Shown here in pieces: positions 46,357 to 59,400 of a stretch of 64,000 nt of DNA. How positions within the stretch are numbered: the stretch's first letter is position 1; each line of letters begins with the position of its first letter. Where the stretch lies: the NCBI GenBank assembly GCA_013396995.1, contig VWZP01008292.1, forward strand, positions 85,683 through 149,682, given 5' to 3'. The position numbers were made by a program, and so were the translations under genes. The DNA comes from Dicaeum eximium. Taxonomy: Eukaryota > Chordata > Aves > Passeriformes > Dicaeidae. The notes under the pieces were generated by a model. The model was not told the origin of the DNA and did not search any database. It was given only the letters and a program-made list of their open reading frames with translations.

Positions 46357-46522
46357 TGGAATCATAAAGGGGTTTGGGTTGGAAAGGACCTTAAAGATCA
46401 TTTAGCTCCAGCCCTCTGCCATGGGCAGGGACACCTTCCACTAGACCAGGTTGCTCAGGGCTCCATCCAGCCCGGCCTTGAACATTGCCAGTGATGGGGC
46501 ATCCACAGCTTCTTTAGGCAGC
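46357..46522 (-). mobile_element. CR1 LINE 3'-end fragment in LRP11 3'UTR
   Basis: The + strand carries a well-preserved reverse-complement CR1 end: GGGGTTTGGGTTGGAAAGGA, CCTTAAAGATCATTTAGCTC, GCCATGGGCAGGGACACCTT, CCACTAGACCAGGTTGCTCA, then GATGGGGCATCCACAGCTTC. The element therefore runs in the same direction as LRP11 and would be part of its mRNA if the distal poly(A) sites are used. Confidence 0.92.
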
Positions 46523-47260
46523 AGGACACGACTGCTGTTCAGCACTGGGAAGTCCCAGCTCATCCACTGAGGAGCTGCATTTTTTCATTTCAGCATTTAG
46601 CAAGCATGGCTGTCTGCTAGCAGCACAAAGGTTTAAAATGAGTGAAAATAAGATGCTTTCTTCCTTAAATCCCAATTTTCTTTGCAAAAGCTGGTGCTTG
46701 GATAGCAATTGCTTTTAATTAACAAAGCAAGACACTTTCTTAAATGAAAACACTCCCAATGCATCAGGTGGGAAGAACACAACTGGTCTCTGCTGGACAG
46801 CGAAGGAACGTGTTGGCTGGAGCATCACAGTCCCCACAGTGGTGGCAGCACTGAGAAGAGCAAGGTGGCACAGGCTTCCCCCCACACCTTGGCCAACTCA
46901 GCTGGGCTGTGGAGCCTTGGCTGCTCCACTGCCCGGGTCCTGGAGTGCACTCAGCCCTGGCTGAGACCCCAAATGCTGCGGGGAGGGCAAGGGCACCCCA
47001 CATCCAGTTTGGGGTCACCCCACCTTGCACTGTCTTCTGCACAACAATCAACTACAGCTACTCTCTGGAGCCTGAACGTTTCTTCTGAGCAAGGACATCT
47101 ACCCACTTTTTATATTCTCACCAAAGGGGAAGAGTATGTTCTTCATCTCATAGGCTTCTCCTACACTTGACAATAACCTAAGGATTTTGGTCCTTTTATA
47201 GAGGCAGAGATTCATGGACACATGAGAAAGGGGAGAAAACAACTGACCCAAATCCAGTTT

Positions 47261-47415
47261 CTAGAGATACATCCCATTGATGAGGTAATCAGACTCTTCA
47301 GATGTAATGGGTCGAGCTTTTTTGAGCTTCTGTTTCACTAAGCGCAGTCTGCAAGCGACCATAAGCAGCAGCAAAGCAGTGATTGCCAAGCCTAAGGCTA
47401 AGGGTAACACAGCAC
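47261..47415 (-). CDS. LRP11: LRP11 last coding exon (transmembrane helix and tail)
   Basis: Starts after acceptor CATTGTAG and encodes GAVLPLALGLAITALLLLMV, ACRLRLVKQKLKKARPITSE and ESDYLINGMYL (the first Gly is split with the previous exon), then TAG at 47263-47261. As I remember it, this matches human LRP11 across the helix and tail. Confidence 0.97.
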
Positions 47416-50400
47416 CTACAATGAGGTTAAGAGAAATTACATTTAACACAGTGAGATGCTGGCAGAGAAAACTTGATCTCTTTCTTTAAAAATACAGCTG
47501 GTCTATCAATTAGATGTTAGTAATTGGAACAACTCATGCTATGAAACTAAACTGTACAATCATGTTAGGGACATTAGTTAGTTCAGAATACATAAGTACA
47601 TTATTCAATTTTTGACCACTTTATCTATAGCACCTGACTGAAAAACTGACATAATTCAAAATTAATTCACATGGTTGGTCTTACCTGTTTCTGGGACTGG
47701 GCGACCACCTCCAAGCTGGTCTCTCTTTGGCATCATTATGCCATCCCCATTTTTATCATCTGTTCTTTTCCCTGAGGAACTGTTATCTGCATAAAATCAA
47801 GCAAGATAAATGAACACTGCAGTTCAGTGACTCAGGTAGTCTTACCCACAGGAGACTAGCATTAAATAATTGTATTAAATAATACAGTATTAAAGAATGT
47901 GAAGTGCTTAAACTTAGGGGAAAAAAAACAAACAGTTTAAGAACTTCTGACTTTGACTGTCGAACTTGAGTTTTTGAAGTAATGTGAAACTAAAGCTGAA
48001 ATTTAAATTCAATTTTTTATCCCAAACCACAATACATCTCAATCAAAAGCAAGGGCACTTTGACTGTGCTGTGAGACATTTGCTGGCAGCCTTCAGAATG
48101 GTGACAGAGCTAGCAGGAACACACAAGATGCTACAAGATCTGTAGAATATGAGTGTGAAATGTTGTAATTGGAATTACATATAGTGGTGGGTGCTAAGGA
48201 AGTGTTTAAGCCAATTAGCTTGGAATGTGCACTGTGGGTAACTCCCAGCCACCACCACCAGCTCTAAAGAGCTGCAGAAGCAGCTGGCAGGAGCAGCAGC
48301 AAATGCACACAACTGCTAATGAAAGCTTAAACTGTTTCACTGGTACTGTAATGGAAGTCTATGCTCATGTCCCCACTCCAAGGCAGAAGGCAGCCTCCCA
48401 GGCTGTGGCTTTATTGCCCTGCCATTTTGTCTGGGAGTGCATAAACACTGACTCCACCAGCAGGGAATGCTGTAGAAACAAGCCATGGCCCTCTCCTCGT
48501 TGGGCTCCTGATGTCCTGGCATGCAAAGTGGGCTTGAAAAAATCCTAAGAGTAAATGTACTGGCCTTAAAATACCCGTATGGTATCAGAGATGTGCAAGA
48601 CCACCTGAATGTAACTGACACCAAAACCAGCAGCTGTTTTCTGCTTCTGTTTTCCCTGAATTAAACTAAATGAATATTTGTCTTTATTTTGGAAATACTC
48701 AAAAGACATCAGCTCTTTTCAAGAGCTGCTCCAGCCTACATATAAATGCCTGCTTTAGAAATTTGTTTCCCTGCCATTTAAGTAAAGGGAATATTTAAGT
48801 CAACTGCGTGTAAAGAAAGCTGGCAAATATGGAGAGAAGCTTAGTGGGAAATTTTTGGAAGGCTAGAATAATAGAATCCTTTCAATAAAGCTTGTAGGGT
48901 TTTGCTAGGACTTGTGGCTGTTCTTACATGACTGGAGAAACTATCAGAGTCAATGCTTGTCAATATCTTATCTGTTATCTCTAGAACACAAAGAGCAATT
49001 TCCTCCAGGAAGTTTAGGAGCCTGGCATAAAGCATTTTACATGGGTTTAATTTGGTTTTCACTTTCTCTTGATTTTCTAGTCTGTTCCTAGGAAATTGCC
49101 ATTTACAGCCCTTTCCAATTACCCTAAATTACAGATCTGGGTTACAGCTACGGCTGTGGGTGCCTCCGCAGTAACAACATGACTAAGGCTTGGGCACTCA
49201 GTCAAATGTTGTAATCCCCACCCCAAACAGCACTGCATGGGCAGCCTGGGAGAGGCAAAGCCCTGTGCCAGGGGAATGCAAAGCTGTTTTGGGCATTTAT
49301 ACACTTGGGTTGGCTGTGCTGGGGAGTGCAAATCTTCACGCTGCTCACGAGTTCAACCCATCTGCATGACCTTGTTTGCTACTGGCCACTGCTGCTTAGA
49401 AGCCAGCCCACTGCTCACTCCAGAGTGCTGTGCTGCTACTGAATGTGTTCTATATTCATCTGCAAGTTCACGAGTGCCAGAATATGCAGCTGGGCTTAAG
49501 AACTTCCCTGGCAAAGGACACTGGGGCTGTTTGGAGGCAGCCATGCAGAAATGCTGCGCTGGCCTTTGCAGGAGGTGCAGCCTGGGTAACTCTACTACCA
49601 CGGAGACATGTCTGCAGAGAGAGAAAGGACTCTTTTGTTGATCAAATGCCTCTTCCTCCATCCACTCTCAACTTTGAAAGAAAATGGTTGGCCTTTCAGC
49701 TTGGGCAAAAGTAGACCATGAGTCTGTTGCAGAGGATCCAGTGCCCTGAGTGTCTGAGGGGGTTATCTCAAAGTCAGACTTGGTGTTCCCCTTGACTTGC
49801 CCTGCTGTAGCAGAATCCCACTTAAAGGCAGCAGTGCAGAACAGGATTTACCCACTGTAAACAATCAGTGATTTTTGGGTTTTGTTTTGGTTGGTTGTGG
49901 GGTTTTTTTCCTTATTACTGTGAATAGATCCCCTGCTAGGTCAGGCAGAAGTTTTAAACAGTCCTTGGACTTGCATATTTTCATGCTTCAGTGTAAATCC
50001 TTAAAAAGTTTGTATCAACTCAGAGCTAAGCATGAAGGGCCACTGTAAGGAACATTAAAGGAAATTTGGAACAGAGAAACTATGAAGAGAAAATGCGTTC
50101 TGGAAGAAAGTTCCCTTAGTATCACCCTCATAGGTAGAAAGCTCATATATCTGCTACCAGGAATTATCTCACAGTCCAAAACATTACAATTTAGCCCAGC
50201 TCCTTTGCAGAAAAGGAGAAAAGATAAACATGGTCATACTTGACAAGGAAGTCCCTTTCTTTGACATCCTTATTGAATTCTCAGAGATGAAAAATGTTTA
50301 TGGAGAGGTAAGTATCAGAAGGGACAGGCCTTTACTGGTACTTTAGCCACCACTAATAAAGCAAATGTAAAAAAGAAAACAAAGGAACTCCCAAGTCCTA

Positions 50401-53400
50401 CAATGTCTCAGGAAAGACTTCTCTTTAAAAATCAATGGAAAGCTCCTGTATCAAGCATCGAGTCTAGCAGCCAGCTGGAATGTGCCACATGCTGTCTCCA
50501 GTAGGTAAAACCTTCACTTACTCTGCTTGCAGTCACTTGATTTAAGAGCATCACATTTTGCTTCCTGGATTGTATTTCCATGATGATCTGAAACTGTCAG
50601 CTGAGAATTAAGAAGAATGTGGCCCTGAATGGAGCACTTGCAGTGAAAAGCTGAAACCTGTGCTGCCACTGTAAAGCCCTAATATCCCCTAATATGTATC
50701 TTAAGTAGACAGCTTTTCACCATAGTGACATTAAAACCACTAAAGCTTATTTTCAAAATGTATGTAAAATACTATGTAAGAAGCCTGGATGTTTGCAATT
50801 CCAGCTCCAGGCCATCAAGAACATGATTGCCTTGGTCCAACGAAGACCTTTACAGTGATTCAGAGGCAGAGGTTCTACCTTGGCACCAGCAGCAGGAGAC
50901 AATCCCTCCCAGAACAGGGTTTCTGCCAGTGGAATTGCTGAACTTTTGAGGCTGCTCGTATGACTTCTGCTCAGCCTTGCTTACCTCTGCTCAGAAATGA
51001 ATCTGGCATTATTGCCCTCCTGGACACGTCTCCAGATGAGCTCCATGGAGCTGCTCCAGCATTTCTGTGCCTCTCATTTTGGTATCTCATAATTATTAGA
51101 TTTGGTCTGTAACCGCCCTGAGATGGCAGTGGTGGAGGGAAGTCTAATTATTGGATCTGGGTGAATTTTAAAGAACAGGTTAGATGCCTGTCTCTTCAAC
51201 TCCATAAAGACTGTGGTGCTTCCCAGTGGGGCAGGACTTGGCCTCTCTGGACCTCTGTGAATCACTAATGCACAGCATGGGACTCTATGCAGCTGCAGTG
51301 TCTGCAGGAGAAGACAGCAGCTCAGAGCAGGTTTTGGCAGAGCAGTTTTTGGCAGCTGCCCTTCAGACCCCTGTACCTAGCATGTACCTAGCACTCTTCA
51401 TGTCCCACCACTGCACCCTAGCTGGAATTGATCCATAGGCATTTTTATATCAACAGAGCTGTTTGCTGCTTTTTTTGGTTAGAAGTATTGGGCTCCTGGG
51501 TCAGTAAAGACTGGATCCTTCTATTCCACAGGGGAAAAATTAAGCATCTAAAATTAAATTTTGACTGAGCCCTGTCAAAAGAAAAATATTAAACCCACAA
51601 GAATTAAAACAGCTTGAAATCTTGCCTGATGAAAATTAGAAGATTACAACAGGTACTGGTAGTACACTAATCACTGAAGCCCCATCACACTTCTTTAGTT
51701 TTCTGAGAATCTTTTTCTTTGACTTCAGTTCTGGTTTTATGCCTGGATTCACAAGCCAAATGATTATTGAGATCTACTTAGCAGTTGACTTTCCACTAGA
51801 GCCTGCAAAGCCCTTTGGAAATTTGATGTTTAGTTTGGGCGGCTCCATATCTGGTGTCATTCAAGACTATGTGAGTGAGAATGGTTTGAAGCAGACTTCA
51901 GAATTTTAGTCAGCAGTGAGGAGTCATCTAGAGGTCATCTATAGTGCCAGAAAAGGGGAAACCATTTGGGACAGGATTTGGCTGCCGGTCCCCACACATT
52001 CACTGAGGCCATCAAATTCTTGAGAACATTGCTTTCACTCCCTCCGCAGAGTGTTCATGGAGTGTGCAGAGTTTTCACTCCTTCTGCACTCCACAGATGA
52101 AGTACAAGCACCTTGAAGGAACATCAGGTGCCAACCAGGGCAGTGCCGTTTTCCAGAGACGACAGCAGAGAGCACTGAGCACTGCTCTATTGTAACTGGA
52201 AAATAAAGCTGGTTATAAATAGCTGTGTCTTGGGGCACACGAATCAGTCTAAACCACGAAGAAATAAAAGTGAGGGGTTTGCACTGATTTTAGGCTCTGT
52301 ACACAGAGTTTTGCTTTCATATAATTGCCATTTCAGATAACTTTAATTCATCAGCATGAACCTTAAATGACACATCAATTTCATTGCAGCTTCTGGAGCT
52401 TTACCAAGGCCAGGGTTGGGGCTCTGCCTGTAACATCACACAAGACTCACTAGAGGCTTGCAGCCACTGTGCAGAACAATACTGGGGGCCTGTACACGGT
52501 CACCTGACGTAGCTTGTTACCAAAGCCTGAGACTTTTCTACAGTGATGAAAGCCTTCTCCTGCCCTGGAGACAGAGTTCAGAAAAAAAAAAACCAAAAAA
52601 AACCCCCATAATAGTAAAGATATTAGTTTAGGAAAAAAACAGAGAGAAGTAATACTTAGCACCAGGAGAAAAGCAATTACTCTCACCCAAGTTGAACAGT
52701 ACTTTATTATGTGCTCCTGAAGTACTCTCCTACAGATGTAAAGAGCCTTAATACATCAGCCTACATAGCTGAACCTGTGGCAGAATTTTTATTTGGTTCA
52801 CTGCACATTTTGTTTCTGAGACTGCATTATTTCCCTAGCATTCCTACATTTCAACTTTCTTTTTGCACCTAGTATAAAAGAAACTTGACAATAGTAAATC
52901 AAAACCTACTTAGAACTTCATTATTACAGGTTTCTTTTGTATTTATTTACATTTGAAATTTTTTCCTGTTAGCCAGGCACCAAAAGACAAATTAAATTAA
53001 ACTTAAGGTGCAAGACACTTCCTTTCTTTAAGGAGAAGGATTTATTGAAACTGATTCAATTCTTACCTGGCACAAATCCACTGATTTGTTTCTTTGGTCC
53101 CTGAGAAAGCGATTGGTTAGACATGTCTGCATCCACTGAGAGAAGTGGTTGATTTCTGGCAGTGGCTTTCAGGGTGTTCACTGCAGAGTTTTCCTCTGTG
53201 TTCTCAGCCAGTCCTGCAGTCCTTTGCTGGGTAGTGCCAAGAGCTGCATGTGTCACCGTCTTCCGACCTGAGCTGACTGTTAACAGAAACAAAAATTTTT
53301 GTACAACGTTGAAGGGAATGGAAGTCTTCTTAAGAAGACTGTCCAAGGTAGGCCTTGAGGCAGAGTAAACAACTTCCTCAGGTTGACACAAATGATGAAA

Positions 53401-56400
53401 TGTGAGCCACAGATACCTAACACTTGCTCGCAAGAGGACACTCATAACCTCCAAAGTGAAATCCTGCAACTAAAATATAATGAAAGAGTGGTTAGCCATT
53501 GTGCCCATTCACCCCCTGATGGTTTTTGTTCACTTAGCTGAGCATGGGCACATGCTGAGGGATGACTAACGAAAGCAAACAGCACGATGGTGAATCAGCT
53601 GGTTCCCTTGTGCGTCCACAGAGTTTCAGATTCTTGCAAGGTGTCTAACAGCACTGTGAAGGGCACCTCTGAGACACCCTTTCACACAGAGACCACGGGT
53701 TTTTTTCCCAGAATCATCATGCAAGTGCAAAACCAATCTTTTAACTGCTGAACACAAAACCTGTCACTTAGGAACCCTTGACAGTTTCAATTTGCTTTGA
53801 AGAAAATTTCTGAGCACCTGAGTATGCAGATATTAAACGTTCCCATGTGCTAATTCCAATGAACGGCTGGGAGCAAACTGCTCGCTCACAGGGAGAGAGG
53901 CCACAGAAGTGGCATTGCTCCCCTTTGGTCACTGAGGCTGTGGTTACTTTGGCAGTCTGCTGTGCCACTGTGGCCCGGCACACTTACGGCTCTGGCAGAA
54001 GGTCTCGTCTGATCCATCAGGGCACTGTCTCACACCATCACACGCAAACGTGATGTCAATGCAGCAGCCATCATCACAGATGAACTGGTAGCGAGAGCAA
54101 ACCCCAACACAGGCTGTTGAGAAGAAATTCCCAAATTACCAAAAGAGAAATCCAAGTAGCAAATACTGAGTCAGTGACTAAAATCTGCAGCATGGAGGAA
54201 AAAGCAAACCCACGCTATGTCAAGAAGCACCATTAACAAGGCAGAAAGTCCAGGCTCAGCTGTGGGACATCGTGTTGACACAGAAGCAAATACAGGCAAT
54301 AGCGTTCCTGGCACCTTCATCACTAGCCTGGCAATCTCTTTATTATGGGAATACTCAACTTGGAGGCTGTTGCACCTTACATCTTGTGCAGCACCCTTAC
54401 AGTGCTTTGAATTCTGCTGGCCTAAGCTGGAAGGAGATCTTCCTAGGCTTAAAAGATGCAGAACAGTCCTGAAAATAAATAAATGAAATCTCTGTGGCTG
54501 TAACTGCGTCCCTCCAACACGTAATTCCTACTACATATCCATTCAACACCAGTATGTTGCTTTACAGGCACACATTTGGACCATATGGGATCTTTTATGG
54601 CATATTTTCTGCAAAATAATTCAAATACTCAAAGAATGCTCGTCATTTATTGATGTCAGCAATCCAGTGACTTCAATACAGCACAGGACTAGGTCACGTT
54701 CTCACAAATTACTTTTACCAGAAAGAACTGACTGCCGCCTGCTTTAACATTTAGATTCTCCTGGAAATGGAGAGTATCCCTGGATGTTCCATTTTGCATA
54801 CTCAAAGCTTTCCTGAAACCCATTCTGATTTTGTAATTACCACGTGTTTACATCTGTGCTTTTGTCTTTCCAACAGCAGAGCAGTTCATCACTTTGTAAA
54901 GCACTATCAAGTTCAGTACTTAATTAGTGCTGTAAGAGCAAATCAATTTGCATGAGGGAGCCACAGCCTTTGCTTGTTATCCTGCTGTGTACCAAACGCT
55001 GCACCACGCTAAGGGAAGGATACCAGGAATGCCGACAACTGTTTAGAACCCCTAAAATCTGAAAATGCATCTCCTGAACTTCAGCACTAGTGATAGCACT
55101 GATCTTGTATGTATTAAGGCATCAGGAACTGGTTTAGCTACAGCAGTAGCACTTCAATTGCTTATATAGCTGGAGAATTAGGAAAAAAAGACAGCAAATC
55201 CCCTATGTGCTCCATACAAAAGATACCCCAGATACCCACAGCAGTAAATAAACAAAGCAGCAAACCTCTCTGGCTGCTCTAGCTGAATTAAACATTAATG
55301 AACACAACTCTTATCATCCATTACTGAAACACAGGCATTATTAAGCAAATTTTTTTGTAATAACAGTTTATTGCCACAGGGACTACCCTCTCATATAGAG
55401 ATATTGTGCTGGGGCAGAGCAAGATTTTCACTGGTTCTGCTGAACATGGTGATAATGCTATTTAACTTTTACTTTGTGCCAGAGCAGCAGATCTGCACTA
55501 GCAACTTGTTAATTACAATGTAATTAGAAGTTACTACATTTAAGAGCAAGACTGACAGCCACTGAAATCTAACTTACTTTCTACCTTTTATGCTTTTCAC
55601 ATGTTTCTGAAGCTCAGAGTTTAAAAATGATGAGTCAGTTCCAGTTTCAGCTTCCCCAGTAGCATGAGGCTCCAACAACCACCATCAGATAGAAAAAACT
55701 TAAATATATTAAAACAAAAAACCATGCCAACTCTCAGACTACACATGCAGGTTATTATTGTTAGTCTGCCTCAAACGTACTATTAAGTAATTTTAACTGG
55801 GTCTTCCCTATAGCACAAGCCCTGTCATGTTGCCCACATCATCTGACTGTTGAAATGTACCTGATACCTGTGTCAATATTTCACTCTTCCAACCCTGCAT
55901 GCTTATTAGCAATAGAAGGACAAATACTCAGTGCCTGAAAGTATTATTGCTCTAACAGGCAAGTGATGCTTGCTTGTTTCCTCACTTTGAACGAGCGATT
56001 CAAAGCTGAAACAGGTGTCATTATGTAATGAACAAGGGCAAAATAAAACACTGAAAACACAGAATAACATTTTTACTTTTATCAAGACCCTTGCTTTGCT
56101 CTGAGCACACCATAGCCTGAGTGTCACAGGGACAACAGCTCCAGCCATGTTCTCACCTGCTGCAGAATGAACCATGGGCAGAACGGTCACAGAGACGTTG
56201 TCAGAGCTCCGCTGACCCGCGGTGTCTGTCACTGTTAGCTGGAAAATATACCTGCCTTCCTGAATGTGGGACAGCTTCAGTGTTCCTGGCTGTGGTACCT
56301 GAGTAAGGGCATACAGTAAAAAAAACATATTGGTACAATGGATCCATCCATGACCTTCCAGGAATAAGGAGCTCATAGTGCACATTAAATACTTCCTGCA

Positions 56401-59400
56401 GTCTAGTCAGCCTATTCAAGCATGTATTTCAGCATGTAACATTTGATCTCTTTCTTTTTGCGTCCATTTGTAAAAAAACCCACAACATTCAGGTAGTGTT
56501 TTAATGATCAGTTACCTAGAGCTGTGGATCTCAGCACACAAATGGAGAACAAATTCATTTGGTCACATTCATTTAACTCAATTTTTGAGTAATTAGAAAT
56601 GTAATTTTAGAGGATAGGCAGTTAAAATATTGGCCTTTTGCTCTTAATCAAGTTAGTCTGTAGACAGTAAAACATGGATCCACAGAAATAAATTTTCATG
56701 CCTGAAAGAGAACAAGAATTTTTGATTAATATGGTCATAGAGACCTAGACCTTCCATTATAGAGGAGTGTATTGATAAACACATTTTTTCTCTCAGTGAG
56801 AAAATTTCCCACCTGAAATTTCTCTCCTTTTCTATTTACATGAATGCACTCATCTGATCAGACTGTTGAGTACCTCCTGATGGAGCATATGACCCCTTAG
56901 AATTTTATTCTTTAGTGTGTTAAAGAAATTATTATGCTCTAAAAAACACCTGCTGTTGTTCACTCTGACTGCTGGGAGAGCAAATGTGTTATTTAAAACT
57001 CATGAGCCATGGAGCCCAAGTCTCTTCCCAGTGCAGTGACAGGGAAATGGCACCACTGCTCCCAGTGACCTCTGGGCTTTCCTTTTTATTTTCATGCTGC
57101 CCTGAAAAATGCTGGCCTGTATCTGCTTACACAGAAAGTTTGGCTCAAAATAGATAATCAGCATTTTAAAAAAACCCCAATCCATTACCATCCCTAAGTG
57201 TCCAGGAGCTGTGCAGCTACAGAGTGGGAGTAGCAATCAGAGAAGCAAATTACCTAAAAAAGCAATAATCAGTCACAATAGAAAAAAAAAAGGCTTCCTT
57301 CTACAATATGACAACATCTCTTTATAGCAGTCCTTCCCCCTCCTCTGCCCTCTATCTATTCTTTGCTTCATAAGAGCAATGCAACAGCTGTCTTTTATCT
57401 TATTTAAACATACTCCCATTCTCCCTTGTAGCTATGGATTCATACATTATTCTCAAAGAATAAATGACATGAAATCCAGTAACTTTAGGGCAGTAACCAA
57501 AGCACTAAAGACATCAACTGAAGAATGCATGAAAAAAAATCACAGTTACTAATTCAACTCCAAAATTTAAATTATCATGGCTAATCACCAGGATACATAT
57601 CTGTAGGAGAAATCCCTGCTCATTTGAACACAATGGAAAAGTATTTATTTAAGCATAAATGTATGTCAAATTCATTTTCTGTTAACAAATACAAAAAAGC
57701 CACCAAGGTTAATGTGAATTTTACAAGTTTGAATGGATTTAAGACTTGTCTCTATTTTATAAAGAGACTTTGAGTAATATTAAAAATATAAACTTTAAAT
57801 GTTTTTATTAAATTCTAATTTTTGTTTTACCCTATGTTACTAAATCAAAGATTAATTTAAAAAGCATTTAACTGTTCTTTAAAGAAAACAATGCTGCAAG
57901 GGGTCAGATTAACAAGTCTTTGATAATAAAGTGTTCATTTTATCTAGATGATATCTAGCAACTATTCTTAAAGCTTCATTTTGCTTCACACTCTCTCACC
58001 TCTACATATCTTTCGTGCTCTAGGTAGAGTTCCCAGTGTGCCCTGGATGCTGTGGGCTGTGAATAGACTATGAGTAGAGTCTGTGGACTTGAGACATTTT
58101 TTTCTTTCTTTTTCTGCTGATTCTAGAGCATTCACAGAAGTCTAAAATGAAGAATCCCTCTCTTCATGGATAATTTTAATTTGAAATCAAATGCAACAGA
58201 AAATGTATGGATAAAATATCTCATAAGGTTTTCATCATGTTTCTTCTACCTTCTCCACAAGCACTGACAAGAGACTGTTGGTGAAAATCCCTTATTATTT
58301 TTAGTAAGTGAATTACTGAGTGGTCTCTAACTAGGGTGACAGAAGCTGAAAACCAAGAGCAGCGGGTACAACTAAAGCAGAGCTCAAACACAGTGGAGTA
58401 TTATCATCTACTTGTTTGCTGCTGGCTGTCCTATGCCATCCAGGATAGAGATTAACTGTGTAAGCCACCAGAAATAATCACTGGAACTACCCAGGGACAC
58501 AGTGTAGTCTCCTTCTCTGGAGGTCTTCAGAATGGGATTGAACAGATAAGATTATCTCATTGAGGCTCCTTGTGCCACAAACAGTTGGACCAGATGATCT
58601 TTTGAGGTCCCTTCCAACCTGGGCTCTCTACATTTGCGTGAAAAAAATGTTTGAGTTGTACAGACATCCTAATTTTAGTGCCTGCTAGACAGATTCGAAT
58701 ATATTTAATATTTTTAGCTGTACATTTAAAACTTGAACACAACAATCTGGAAGTAACTGGCCACAAGGAGGACTGCACATGTACCTGCATTTCAACTGAG
58801 GAGTCGCCCTGCAGCAGTGTCCACTCATAGTGCACAATTCCACGGTCATCGGAACTTTCTCGGCCATCCAAAAGCACCCAGTCCACAGGTGACTGCAGCA
58901 CAACGTCTTGGCCTGCCTTACTCTGGGGAGGCTCATCGTGTTCTTCTTCAATAAAAAAAGAGAAGATCAGTTATTTATGAGGGGAGACTGAATGATTATT
59001 TATATAAAACACTTTTTTTCCTTGGTTAAGGTATTGTTTTGCCTCTGTAAAACTTCCTGAAAGAGGAACATGTTCATTAGCGCACATTTTGTTAAGCAAA
59101 GTAGTATCTGCTTCAATTTTAGTTAATTGTCCTATGATGTCTTCAGGAATTAACATTAGAAGCACATGGCCCCAAAAACCTCTCTAGGGACCTGGATGTT
59201 TCAGCAGTACAACAAACAGGATTATTAGCATCAGTGTACTTTTTTAATCTGAACTAAGGAACATAGGTTTAAATATGACTTACATACAGATGGCAATTAT
59301 GACACCTTTTCTATACCTTTTATAGTATTTTGCATAATTAAAAGGCTTCTAGTCCCTATTTATAATATATCATTGTAGGAATGAAAGACTTATTTAGCAT

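Larger units (their letters stand above)
45820..47260 (-). other. LRP11: LRP11 3'UTR
   Basis: The region after the TAG at 47263-47261 down to the poly(A) signals. It contains a TG/TA microsatellite (46045-46072) and a sense CR1 fragment (46357-46522). The extent is inferred from the poly(A) signals only. Confidence 0.6.

Noticed and set aside
49237..49714. Cys-rich + strand frame of 134 codons in an LRP11 intron
   Set aside because: Antisense to LRP11, overlapped by an equally long - strand frame, with irregular Cys spacing and no family match.
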